In this document: positions 33,075 through 43,691 of the stretch, in pieces
Numbering within the stretch: the stretch's first letter is position 1
Layout of the letters: each line of letters starts with the position of its first letter
DNA from: Dactylis glomerata
Lineage: Eukaryota > Streptophyta > Magnoliopsida > Poales > Poaceae
NCBI GenBank assembly: GCA_007115705.1
Contig: QXEO01001043.1
Location: 372,001 to 436,000, forward strand
Length of the DNA: 64,000 nucleotides
Direction of reading: 5' to 3'
Translations under genes and position numbers: made by a program
The notes under the pieces: model-generated
What the model saw: the letters and a program-made list of their open reading frames with translations, nothing else
Told to the model about the DNA's origin: nothing
The model's database searches: none

Positions 33075-36000
33075 ATGGCGGCGGCGGCGACCAGCGGGTG
33101 GGGCGAGGACCCGGCCGGAGGCGAGTGGACCACCGTCACCCGCTCCGGCCGCTACGGCCCGGCGGGGCGCTACCCCACCACCACCACCGCCCGCCCCGCG
33201 CCGACGGCCGCCGAGGTCGCCAAGGGCCTCGCGGGGCTCGAGGTCGACGACGACGGGAAGAAGAGCCGGGGCAGCAGCAGGCTGGACAAGTACGACATCC
33301 CGGTGGAGGTGAGCGGCGAGGGCGCGCCGGCCCCCGCGGACGGGTTCGAGGAGGCCGGGCTCGCCGAGGCCGTGCTCCGCAACGTCGCGCGCTGCGGCTA
33401 CGACTGCCCCACCCCCGTGCAGCGCTACTCCATGCCCATCGTGCTCTCCGGCCGCGACCTCATGGCCTGCGCGCAGACCGGCTCCGGGAAGACCGCCGCG
33501 TTCTGCCTCCCCATGGTGAGCGGGCTCGTGGCCGCGGCGGCGGCCGACGCGGGTGGGCGAGGAGGCGGGGCGGGCCGCGGCGGCGAGAGGGACGCGTACC
33601 GCTACGACGACTACAGCCGCGCCGCCAGGCCGCGCGCGCTCGTGCTCGCGCCCACCAGGGAGCTCGCCGCGCAGGTATATGGGCCTCGCCGTCTCTACAT
33701 CTCCTTGGATGCTGCCTGTGCATGATCGCGGCTCGGACGCCGTGTTGTTTGTCTGGATGCGTTGTTGTCCGCTGCGTCACCGAGTCGATCGACGTCCCGT
33801 GGTGCGCCCGCGCGCGCCGAGATCGCGTTGATGTCTCCTTGGCGCCGGTGCTGTCTAGGCGCCTGTGCGCGCACCGTAGGCGTCTTGCGCGTGCCTGCGT
33901 TCGTGGTTTGCTTATGCGACTGTGCGGCCCATCTGCGCGAACTGTGTTCCCTTGTTCATGTCTCTCTGAACACGCGTCTTGCAGGATCTGGGACAGCCGC
34001 GCCTTGTGTGGTTCGGTGTGCGATGGCAAGCATCGAACGGGTAGGTGCATGTGTGGAAACGTTTGTCCTTTGGGGTTTGCATGGCTGATCTGGTTTCGGT
34101 AGATTTTGTGCCGTATTAACTGTATTTTGTTTAAGCTCTCCTAGAATATGTGTGCTGCCTACGAATTTCTGCTGCGCATAATTGCTTCGTTCAATTGATT
34201 TTGCTCACTGTATTAGTTGGGGTACAGATTTGCTAAGATTTTGTCGTTTCGTAGGAATTGTGTTCGTCCCCCTTTATGTTCTTTCATGTTACGTTTTGTT
34301 TGCACGTTGTAGGAGTAACAGTTAGTCTGTTATGGAGTAAATTTGTCTGTCCGTTTATCAAATCAGTATGCTCGGTGTGCTAGTACCTCGTCAAATAATA
34401 TGGATTTCATTACATTCTTGTCCAAACATCCAGTACCAGTTGTGTGTTGCAGAATTCGGATGGATCTTTCAGCTTTTTAAGGCATAACTTGAGATATTCC
34501 TGTGTTAGAGTTAATTTTCATTTCGCACAGTAGCGTAGTTTGGTAATTAATACCAGGGATTTCGTTTCATTCTTCCTTGTTGTTTCTCGGTGCCTGGGTG
34601 AATTAGCGTTGGTCTGATTTATGTACAACTTCATGTTTTTGGTCGCCTTCATCTGGATAACATCAAGATTTTTCTTGGCTTTATGTTTGTACTTCATTTA
34701 GGATCAGGTAAGGGTGTGTTATTTCGTTGGGAATAACATACTTTACAGATATGATATGAATCAAAGTAAGGTAAGTATGTTATTTCGTTGGGAATAACAT
34801 ACTTTGCCTTCACCTATGTCTCAGTATTTTTCCTTTTTTTTCACATTTCATTATATGAATCAAAGTAAGGGTAAGTATGTTATTTCGTTGGGAAGTAAAC
34901 TTGCATATCTGCATTCTTTGCTGCTGATGTAGAAGTTAGTAGCGCTTTTCTGATGTTACCCATCCTCGCTTTGCAACGCGTATACAGAGTTGATGTGTGG
35001 TAGTATTACTATCAATTAGTTACAGGCCTTGACAAACTATCCATTAGTTTCAGATATCTGGAGCTTTCTCTGTTTTCCAATGACTAGCTTGTTCAATTTT
35101 AAGAAAAAACCGACTAGCCTGCTAACTTCTTGTTCCGTTCGAAAGAAACATTTCTTTGCTAAGCAAAGTTATGTTATGTCGAAGCTCTTCTTTCTTTCCG
35201 TCGGCTTGTTTGCTTTGGAAATGATTTTCAGATGAAGGTACTCTGCAGTTCTGTCAATAAAAAACAAATAACTGTGGTGGCATTTGTTTTTGTTTGTCGA
35301 TTGGGGCTTGAGGGGAAGTTGGCTTTTAATTGTGTGAGCAAAACCACTGTGGTGTTACTACTTACTGACTCACTTCACTATTTTGTGAATCATATCGTTC
35401 TGACATACTACTATTCTTGTGTACTTCTACATTTCTGTTACTCTGTCGAATGTGCAGTGTGTTAGTATTTCTTGTTTTGAGGGCATGTTTGGCGAAGAGT
35501 TTTTGATTCAGTTATGTTACTTTTACCTGTGTCATGACTTCATTGCTAATGATATCCTGCTTTAGATTCACGAGGAGGCCAAGAAGTTCTCTCACCAAAC
35601 TGGGATCAAAGTTAAGGTGGCCTATGGAGGAACTTCAATGATTCAGCAGGTGATTACTGATTGTATGCTTCTCTGCCTGATGGCTTCTCTTAACTTTCAG
35701 TTGCCCAATTGTGCGGAAATTAGTTTTAAATGTAGGCGTGGAAAATATAACTGGGGATTTTTTGTCGCCTTTCGCTAATATAGTTGATGTAGCACTCAAA
35801 TATTATAGGGTTCTTTTGTTGCTTGCCAATCAGTATATAACATTATTTTTATCTCATCTGCCCTTTTGCATTGCTGATCTAACATGCAGTTTCTGTGCTT
35901 GCTTGTTTAGCAGCTACGTGATATAGAAAGAGGCGTCGACATTCTTGTTGCTACACCCGGCCGCCTTGTGGACATGATTGAAAGATCAAGGGTCTCTCTT

Positions 36001-38269
36001 GAGGCAATTAAATACCTGGTAATGGACGAGGCTGACAGGATGCTGGATATGGGGTTTGAGCCTCAGATAAGAAAGATTGTTGATGGCATGGGTATGCCTC
36101 GAAAGTCTGTGAGACAAACTATGCTTTTCAGTGCAACCTTTCCACCACAAATACAGGTAATGAATTATATGTTTACTCATGCATCAAAATAATAAAGTAG
36201 AATTAAGAATGGAACAACTGATTTTTTTCATGTATCTGTTTTCTGTAATAGCAGAATGCTAACTCCTAAGTTCATGTAACATGCATTCCAACAAACATAT
36301 TAACAAGTGGATAACACTTAGAGTTTGTACGAAAACTCATGTACTTCGTTAGTATGTACCTCTCAAGTGGATGATTAGATATTTATTTGATTAGTGCTAT
36401 GTAGTTGGAAATGATTGAAGTTATAATATCCACTTTATTATGTCTGCTTGGATATATTGGGCTAATATTTTCTTTTATCCAGAGACTCGCTTCAGACTTT
36501 TTGTCCAAGTACATATTTATCACTGTTGGGAGGGTGGGTTCAAGTACTGATCTAATTACCCAGAAACTTGAGTTTGTCACTAATGATGAGAAAAAGAACT
36601 ACCTGCTAGATCTCCTGCAGGAGCAATCTTTCTGTTCAACTGATGGCAAGGTATTATTTGTTCCATCTTGGATGTAACGATTGGACTAGTTGGAAATTTT
36701 CTTTTCTGAGGTCTTTTCTTATGTTAGTTTTATTGTTTGTTTAGCCGCAGCAGCCTCTAACACTGGTATTTGTGGAGACAAAACGAGAGGCTGATTCATT
36801 GAGGTATTGGCTATACAACAAAGGTTTCCCTGCAACAGCGATCCATGGTGACAGAACACAAGAGGTAAATGCATATGTATGAACTTTTCTGTAATGGCCT
36901 AACTTGTTCCTTAGCATCAATGTAAAACTGCAATGGCTGCACATTATAATCATCAGTTTAGTCTGAAATGTCTGCCATGCTATGTCAACACTGGGAGCTT
37001 AAGAACAAGATTAAATTTCCATGAACACGTATATTCTTTGCTTGAGTTACAATTTCCGCTGACTAACTATTTTATCCGCCTCTTGTGCTCACTTGTTTCA
37101 TGTAGCTGTATAAATGGACAAATAGTTTGTATCTATCATAACAGCATCAATGCTAACTTTAGATAGCTTCTCCAGATATGTGCTTCACTTTTTTCCACAA
37201 AGAGAGAAATTCTTGCGTTGTATATCAAATAAGAAAATTATCAGACCATATTTACATTTTTTTCCGATAAAGAGCGCTTTATTACTTAAAGTTTAAGAGA
37301 CCATATTTACATGCCACAGTGGCACATGTAACCAAGGCATGTAGAAGTACTTCACAAATTGATTTCTTTGTAACCATGCAAATAAATTATGTGTGACATA
37401 GCGCTCCTTTGGCATTTTCTTAACTCTAGACCAGTAAATGTGTTCATTTTATCTGCCTCGCTATAGACTGATATGTGTATGTTTGTTATCTGAAGGAGAG
37501 GGAAAGCGCATTGAGATCCTTCAAGTCTGGCTTGACTCCTATCATGGTCGGCACTGATGTAGTCGCGCGTGGCCTGGATGTCCCAAATGTTAGTCATGTG
37601 ATCAACTACGATCTTCCCAAGAGCATAGAGGATTACGTCCACAGGATTGGAAGAACTGGGAGAGCTGGAAATGCTGGACGTGCCACTGCCTTCTTCACTG
37701 AACAGAACCACCCCATAGCGAATGGACTGCTGGAACTGATGACCGAGGCAAAACAGAATGTTCCTGGCTGGCTTGAGGATTACGCAGGGAGGCCATGCTA
37801 TGGTGGGTTGAGCTTTGGTTCAAGAGGCCGAAGCTCCAATGGCGGTGGTGGCAGCAGCTTTGGCGGTAGAGATTATCGCAACGGTGGAGACTATTCTGGC
37901 TACTCTGGTGGCGGTGGCGGTGACAGCTACTCAGGTGGTGGTGGCGGCGGCTACTCTGGTGGTGGCCGTGGCGGTGGCGGTGGCAGGAGCTACTCTGGTG
38001 GTGGTGGTGGTGGCAACAGCTACTCCGGTGGTGGTGGCGGCGGCAACAGCTACTCCGGTGGTGGTGGCGGCAACAGCTACTCTGGTGGTGGTCGTGGCAA
38101 CAGCTACTCTGGTGGTGGTGGTCGTGGCAACAGCTACTCCGGTGGTGGTGGTGGTGGTGGCAGATACTCCAGTGGCGGGGGCTCCTCCAGGGCAAATGAT
38201 CCACCTCCGCGGTACTACCCTTCCTACCCCATGGGCACGTCAAACATCAGCGCCTCTGGCTGGGACTAG
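33075..38269 (+). CDS. DEAD-box ATP-dependent RNA helicase (Ded1/DDX3 type), six exons
   Basis: Exons: 33075-33674, 35566-35649, 35914-36156, 36483-36650, 36745-36864, 37496-38269. All introns are GT-AG and phase 0; product 662 residues. Motifs in order: Q motif with Gln116 (GYDCPTPVQ), I AQTGSGKT 133-140, Ia PTRELA 193-198, Ib TPGRL 242-246, II DEAD 266-269, III SAT 301-303, IV LVFVETK 372-378, V RGLDVP 430-435, VI HRIGRTGRAG 454-463. All residues for ATP and RNA binding are present, so it should unwind RNA duplexes, as Ded1/DDX3 proteins do in translation initiation and RNP remodelling. The tail (about 515-640) is Gly/Ser/Tyr-rich, and the protein ends SGWD. Residues 151-180 are an Ala/Gly-rich insert between motifs I and Ia. 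The N-terminus is short and lacks the YVPPHLR box of many relatives. Exon 1 is very GC-rich and the introns AT-rich, as usual in grasses. The grass RH52 subgroup is my best guess. Confidence 0.93.
34708..34900 (+). repeat. Three tandem copies of a hairpin-forming unit in helicase intron 1
   Basis: The unit gtatgttatttcgttggg-aataacatac occurs near 34712, 34774 and, cut short, 34874. The last two are exactly 100 bp apart and are both preceded by atatgaatcaaagtaag. The arms gtatgttatt and aataacatac are perfect inverted repeats of 10 bp around tcgttggg. Confidence 0.7.
37850..38185 (+). repeat. Minisatellite coding the Gly-rich helicase tail
   Basis: Imperfect repeats of 21-27 bases around ggcaacagctactc(c/t)ggtggtggt encode SYSGGGGGGN-type units. 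All length changes between copies are multiples of three, so the frame is kept. Confidence 0.8.
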
Positions 38270-38954
38270 TTGTGGCGCACCCTCACCTCTCGGTGCACAT
38301 ACTGTATATATTTACTAGCTAAAAATACGTAGGGGAACCAAATTGCGTGTGGCACACCTGATCTGAGATTGGTGTCTGCTGGTCCTTTTGCCTTGTCGAT
38401 GGTCGTCTAAGATGGTGCACAGAGGGGTAAGTTTCAAATGTTTTGCTGGCAAAATGGGATTTCACATGGATGTGGTGGTGGCATTGTGATATTTAAACTC
38501 CACTTGGTGCTTAAGACTTGCTGGCTATAATATTGTAAGCGGCAAATAACACTGCCCGGTTTACAGTTAAATGAGGTCCGTAAGAACGACCCTTTAAGGA
38601 GCTGTTGGTGTTCTATGTTCTGCATCTTGATTTCCTATGTTGTGCACTGGCAGTTCCAGTGGTACGAATGTTGTGCCTGTTGTTGTGATGGAACCTCTAA
38701 TTGGCCTACACTGTTTTAACTTTTGCATTGTATCCCTTTGTTGAAGTGGGTGTATTGCTGGGATTTTGCTGTTTGTCTCCTGACATCAACTGCGTCTCTG
38801 TAGTTGTAGAGTTACGTGGTTCAGACCCAGTTGTTGGTACATTTTTTTCTTTTGGGATGTCATTCTGAGAGCTTTGAGTTCCAGACAAATACTTACGGCT
38901 GGGTTTCTTCACTTCGAAAAAAGAATCTCTACTATTCAAGATGGCAATGTCTTG
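38270..38954 (+). other. Helicase 3' untranslated region and spacer
   Basis: T-rich DNA after the stop codon, without ORFs of note. A polyadenylation site is expected within the first few hundred bases but no single signal stands out. Confidence 0.4.
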
Positions 38955-39038
38955 TACTACCTTAGTTTCAAAATGTAGTATGTTTTGGAAAGCTAATTGA
39001 GCTTTCAAAACATGCTATATTTCGAAAGGGAGGTAATA
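38955..39038. mobile_element. Small foldback MITE, Stowaway/Mariner-like (about 84 bp)
   Basis: Starts ta-ctaccttagtttcaaaat and ends ...atttcgaaagggaggta-ata. The arms pair over nearly 40 bases around a short centre (aattg), with ta at both ends. It lies between the helicase and the DUF1668 gene. Confidence 0.65.
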
Positions 39039-39431
39039 CTGATAAACCCCACCAAGAGTTTCAGTTACTCTTATTCCTTCCTGACCAGCATATCAGCGTT
39101 CAAACGGCGTGGCGCGGAACTCAATTCCTTTCAAAAGATCAGGGGTGAAAGGCTTTTATATGCAGTCGAAGCCCATCACGCAGCCCATATTCAGCTGCTG
39201 CCGTGACGGCGTCAAATAGGTTTACCCACCCTGCCGCACCGTCCAAGCTCCACGAGTCCCCATCCGCGGCGGCGCACCACACCGGCGAGGTCACGGCCGG
39301 ATCCCACGTTTCTACAGTATATCCGATATCCCGATCTGGATAGTTAAATTTATACTCTTTTCTTTGCTTTTCTTTTGAGGGGCAGGCCAGACGGCGAGGA
39401 CTCGGATTATTCAGTTTGGACCGTGGAGAGG

Positions 39432-40598
39432 ATGAATCGTCGCTTTCTGAATCTCGTATTGCAGGACTTGAACCGTCCCATGTATTCGCTGCACTGCCTG
39501 GACCCCTTGAAGCACCTCTTCTATCCGACAGCAGAAGCACGACAAATAGCAGAAGCAAAAACGAAGAATCAACCAGGAGGCCTATCAGTGATAGAGCGAT
39601 TGTCGGGTCTGGGTAAGCCAAAAATGAGTTTTCATCCTTCGTCTAATTCACCACATGATATGAGGATGGATTCATTCGCTCTACTTGGGAGAGACAAGGT
39701 TGTTAAAATCGACTCTACTAGCCGTAGGACATCACTCTACAACACTGACCTGGGCATCCTCATGCCCATCGCTCCTCCAAAATCGTGCAAGCGTTCTTTT
39801 GGCATTTGGCTTCCCATGATCAAAACCAATCCTGTTGGCCAAACAGAAGATCAATCTCTCTATGTCATTGACCTGTCGGGTGACACCAAAATCGATAGCT
39901 GCTTCGAGATGCTCTCATACCGCGATGGTTGGGGCTGGCATACTTTGCCCGCGCCGCCATTCCACCTCTCTGGTAATCGTTCCTTCGAAAGAAACTTTCG
40001 CATCTGTCGCTGCGCAGTGGTTGACAGCTCCACCATATGCATATCATCTATGTTACATGGCATGGGAACTTACACCTTCGACACAGTGAGCCATGTATGG
40101 AGACAGGTGGGCAATTGGGTCCTGCCCTTCTGGGGCAAAGCTGAGTATGTCCCTGAGCTCAAAATCTGGTTGGGCCTTTCAGACTGCAAGGCCTCTCCCA
40201 TATTATGTGCCCTGGACCTCTCTACCATGGACTCTCAGCAGCCGCCAATGCCGCAGCATACTTGGGATTATCTTGACCTGTCCGAGGATATCAATACGTC
40301 CATATCTGAGCTCTATCTGGTTAACTTGGGCTCTGGCATGTTTTGCATCGCCACACTCCTTAGGACCATGTTTTACCCTTACGACGAGGACATGTGTATT
40401 ATTGATGAGGAGTTTGTTGTCTTAACTGGAGTGAAGGTGGAGAGATGCTGCAACGGCAGTGAGTCTCCTGTTCAGATGATCAAGCACAAGTCTAAACGTT
40501 ACAACTTGAAACGCCGACCCGCAAAATTACAGGGCGTTATGGCGCGTTGCCGTTATCTCAGCCATTGGAATCTGTTGGAGATTCGTGCCTATAGTTGA
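39432..40598 (+). CDS. DUF1668-family protein, single exon
   Basis: 388 codons from ATG 39432 to TGA 40596-40598, no interruptions. The frame is open upstream to 39375 but has no ATG there, and the protein family starts with a short basic segment followed by a strand like RRFLNLVLQDL, which fits this start. Family-like features along the protein: SLHCLDPLKHLFY near the N-terminus, FALLGRDKVVKIDS, WGWHTLPAPPF in the middle, then GTYTFDTVSHVW and LPFWGKAEYVPELKIWLGL. The repeating pattern of strands suggests a propeller-like fold. The family is common in grasses; its function is unknown. No F-box, signal peptide or membrane segment is seen. A TATA-like string, cttttatatgc (about 39151-39161), lies 270 bp upstream. 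Assignment is by remembered pattern, not by search. Confidence 0.75.
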   Translation: MNRRFLNLVLQDLNRPMYSLHCLDPLKHLFYPTAEARQIAEAKTKNQPGGLSVIERLSGLGKPKMSFHPSSNSPHDMRMDSFALLGRDKVVKIDSTSRRTSLYNTDLGILMPIAPPKSCKRSFGIWLPMIKTNPVGQTEDQSLYVIDLSGDTKIDSCFEMLSYRDGWGWHTLPAPPFHLSGNRSFERNFRICRCAVVDSSTICISSMLHGMGTYTFDTVSHVWRQVGNWVLPFWGKAEYVPELKIWLGLSDCKASPILCALDLSTMDSQQPPMPQHTWDYLDLSEDINTSISELYLVNLGSGMFCIATLLRTMFYPYDEDMCIIDEEFVVLTGVKVERCCNGSESPVQMIKHKSKRYNLKRRPAKLQGVMARCRYLSHWNLLEIRAYS

Positions 40599-41388
40599 CC
40601 GCCGTGGGACCTTGTGGATGTACGCCAGGACAAGAGCCGTATATTACTTTTTCCTATCAGTAGTATATCTTGGTAGAAGATTCCTTCACCGACCGGGGCC
40701 CGACCCCGTACCCGCGTACGTACACCCTCGCCGCCCCCATATCGGGCTCCCCTCTCTCCCCCACCTCTGCCCGCTGCTAGGCATAGGCGAACGCAAATCG
40801 CGCCCCACCCCCTACCCCCAGATCGGCGAAAGCTAGGGAGCGCCGCCGGCGATCTGCACCGCCGAGATCCGTCGACTCCCTGTGCCCCTGCGGAGTTCAA
40901 ATAAGATTCTTCATCTCTCCGTGGAGCGGATTCCCTGCATAATATGGCGGTGGAGATCTACCTGCCCAACATTTGACTATTCCAAGATTTGGATCCTGAA
41001 TCCCATGTAATTTCCTCAGCTCTTGAATCCTGTAAATCTGGCTTTGTGGATTTGTTATTTCATTCTTTGGTCTCTTTGATTTCCAGTAGCTCGTTTGTGA
41101 TTTTACTCTCCCATTCTCGCAGTTCTTGCTAGATTTCGATGAGGACATACCAAAGGAGTTCCTCGAATCTGTTTTCTTCAGTCTATAGGTTGACACCAAA
41201 CTAAGGTACCACCACGGCGAGGTGCCTGCAAGGAAAGTAGAATTTCACATGTCTGCTACAGGCCAGAGATTCCTCTGTTGTAATTGCAAAAGTGAGTGAT
41301 ACTGCGCCGTGTATGGCTGATGCTTTCTTCGATTGGATTGTTTTTTCTCTTGATTCGGACATTATTTTCTTCTCAAAGACGCCGGCCG
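40599..41388 (+). other. GC-rich leader-like stretch after the DUF1668 gene
   Basis: About 40690-40900 is GC-rich and pyrimidine-rich, like a grass 5' leader (ctctctcccccacctctgcccgctgc), and is followed by AT-rich DNA. It could be the first exon of a gene or a piece of one. No reading frame of recognisable content starts in it. Confidence 0.3.
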
Positions 41389-41622
41389 ATGGCCGTCCTT
41401 GGTGTGGCTCGACGAGCCCTGGAATCGTGTTCTTACCTGGGCTATACCAAGGTGAAGAATCTGAAGAACATAAACCTGTACGCTCTGGCATTTGTGTCTG
41501 CAGCAAGCGTGGCTGTTACCTTGTTTGTTTTACCGTTAAAAAAAAACCTTGTTTGTTGTAGTATTATTCTTAATTTTTATCACTCTAAAATTATAGAGCA
41601 TGGCTGCTCTGGGGAATTCTAG
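41389..41622 (+). CDS. Unrecognised small ORF (possible gene fragment)
   Basis: ATG at 41389, 77 codons. It begins MAVLGVARRALESCSYLGY, and a hydrophobic stretch (LYALAFVSAASVAVTLFVLP) could be a membrane segment. I do not know a matching family. It lies about 700 bp after the leader-like GC-rich stretch on the same strand, so it may be the remains of a short gene. The end of the ORF runs into AT-rich DNA that does not look coding. Confidence 0.25.
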   Translation: MAVLGVARRALESCSYLGYTKVKNLKNINLYALAFVSAASVAVTLFVLPLKKNLVCCSIILNFYHSKIIEHGCSGEF

Positions 41623-41686
41623 AGACTGATAGTATCATTCTTGAATTTTAAGGTGAAACAAGGTGAAGCAAGGTAACAGCCACGCT
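41506..41686. repeat. 18-bp perfect inverted repeat
   Basis: agcgtggctgttaccttg at 41506-41523 is repeated in reverse complement at 41669-41686, with 145 bp between. The left arm is inside the small ORF. Confidence 0.7.
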
Positions 41687-42196
41687 CTGACATAACTAAA
41701 CTAATGTGTTTCACTTTACATTTCTAGAGACTGATAGTCGGGTCTTTGAGTTATGTAGCAAATCTATCAGACCAATAAGTTAATCACGAGATCGACCTTA
41801 GTTAAGTTATACACTGTGTATGTAAATTTTTGGGAGATTCTAGGTTGAATTTCACCACAATTTGTGCCTATAAGTACTTTGCACATCCCAGATTATAGAA
41901 TTTCAATCAGCATCAGTTCGTCTCCCCAGCTTTGGTACCTTTCAATATTTTCTGCAGCACCTCACAGGAAGGCATGTGGTACTGGATGAAAAGGTCACCA
42001 TGCGCACCGTGGGCTTGAGCTTTATTATTCAATAGAAATAGATATTATTGTAACAGTTAATTCTATTCCGTCCTAGTATTATATATGGTTGTCATACACA
42101 TGCCTGAATATTATGAGAACTTGTTTGAGACTCTAACATATACTTAGGTACCGAATAAGGATTGACAGCGGTACCATTTATCTCATCACAGGGAAA
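41687..42196. other. AT-rich intergenic DNA
   Basis: Nothing recognised: no ORF over 60 codons and no repeat or transposon end. Confidence 0.4.
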
Positions 42197-42413
42197 CAAG
42201 AGAGCTACTCCGAAACAAACTTTAACCTTTAATTTTAATCAAGAAAATATAAGATATATTATATAAAAATTATACTATTGGATTCATATTCAAAAGAACT
42301 TTCCAATGATATATTTTTTATGTCAAATATTTTATTTGTTTTAACTAAAATTAATGGTTAAAGTGTGTCTTAAAATACACATTTGCCCAATAATCTGGTA
42401 CGGAGGGAGTATG
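42197..42413. mobile_element. Remnant of a Stowaway-like MITE
   Basis: The right end reads ggtacggagggag-ta, a standard Stowaway end reversed. Inner parts of the two arms (aaactttaacctttaattttaa and ttaaaattaatggttaaagt-type strings) pair. The left outer arm has been cut down to tactccg. Confidence 0.5.
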
Positions 42414-43098
42414 AGCCACAGCAGTTCCGGTGGGCTTGCATTAAATTGCAATACACATTCAATTTACTGTACTCACCTTGTTGCATAGAAAAAAAATAAA
42501 CCCGCTCACTTTATCCTCCAAACCAGCCGTGAGCCCATCGATCATGGTACACCCATCACAGCGTCGCTGGGGCGCCGCGAGACCCACTACGGAACTGTCG
42601 AGAGGCTAGCTCACCTGTCAAATCACCGCTGCGACAAAGCTGCACGCAGTATGGGTCATGCTATCACGTCAGGAGCCAGTACCCTAGCTCAATGGCGTTT
42701 TTTGGTTGCGTTCTTGCTCATAGATTCGCAATTTCTGTCACGATTGACTTTTTCTCTCGGATATTTTTGTGTGTTCACATTACTAGTGCATAAAACATAC
42801 ATACAAAAGGTGAGTTAAGTTATATATGTTGTGATGTACCAATTTAGTTTTTAAACGGTTCTTGGGTACCTCCTTATGCAGTTCCAATAGTTATTTCATT
42901 AGGTTTCCATTCATTTATCTTATCATTGGCCGATACTGTTCTGTATGGACGAATCTAGCTCTTCGAGTGCATAAATGGCCAGATAACGTCTACCTCGGTT
43001 GAAGCCTATCTCTGCCCCAAGCAACTACACATGATGAAATGGTGAGTCCACATCTAGGCCTAGGCGCCCTATAGTTGCGTCATGAAGATCGAGCCTAC
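42414..43098. other. Intergenic DNA, nothing recognised
   Basis: A moderately GC-rich patch at about 42520-42690 has no coherent frame. The rest is AT-rich. Confidence 0.4.
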
Positions 43099-43101
43099 TT
43101 A

Positions 43102-43691
43102 GGGTGTGTCCGGTTTGAGAAGTAGGTGGAATGGAATGAAATGGATTGGTTTCTAGAGCTCATTCTTGTGTTCGGTTAGACAGAGGAATGGAATGGACTG
43201 GTTTCTCAGAATGGTATATTCCGTCTAGATCCGGAACCAACTCGTCCAGCCAAAATGGCCGGACCGCGAGGAACGCGTGCTATCAGCGAAACTAATCATT
43301 AGACTAGTGCTAATTTGACTGCTAATTTTAAATTATTGCTAATTAAATTACTAATCCTAAATTATTTGCTGATTTGCTTTTTTTTCTAATTTTAAATTAT
43401 TGCTAATTAAATTTGACTAGTGTTATCAGCGAAACTAACCATTTTTTTTGCTGATTTGCTTTTTTTTTAGATAACTGATTTGATAATCCTAAATTATTAG
43501 ACTAGTGCTAATTTGATTGCTAATTTTAAATTATTGCTAATTAAATTACTAATTCTAAATTAGTTTACCGTTCCATTCCATCTCATTTTAGTGCTACCGA
43601 ACACCGAAATGGAACGGAATGGAACCGTCCCGTGACTTCGGAATGGAACCATTCCGTTCCGTCCCCTCCGGTTCCCAAACCGAACACATCC
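43102..43691. mobile_element. Tourist-like (PIF/Harbinger) non-autonomous element (590 bp)
   Basis: Ends gggtgtgtccggtttg and, reversed from the right, ggatgtgttcggtttg, flanked by tta at 43099-43101 and 43692-43694. The arms contain repeats of ggaatggaa. The centre holds three copies of a gctaattttaaattattgc-type unit (near 43320, 43385 and 43520). No coding capacity. Confidence 0.8.

Noticed and set aside
33098..34102. 334-codon ORF overlapping helicase exon 1 and intron 1
   Set aside because: Arg-rich shadow of the GC-rich exon 1 in another frame. It crosses the intron donor and has no recognisable content.
37695..38243. 182-codon minus strand ORF rich in His and Ser
   Set aside because: Reverse reading of the Gly-rich minisatellite of the helicase tail.
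39139..39621. 160-codon minus strand ORF over the DUF1668 start
   Set aside because: Antisense shadow of the DUF1668 coding region and its leader.
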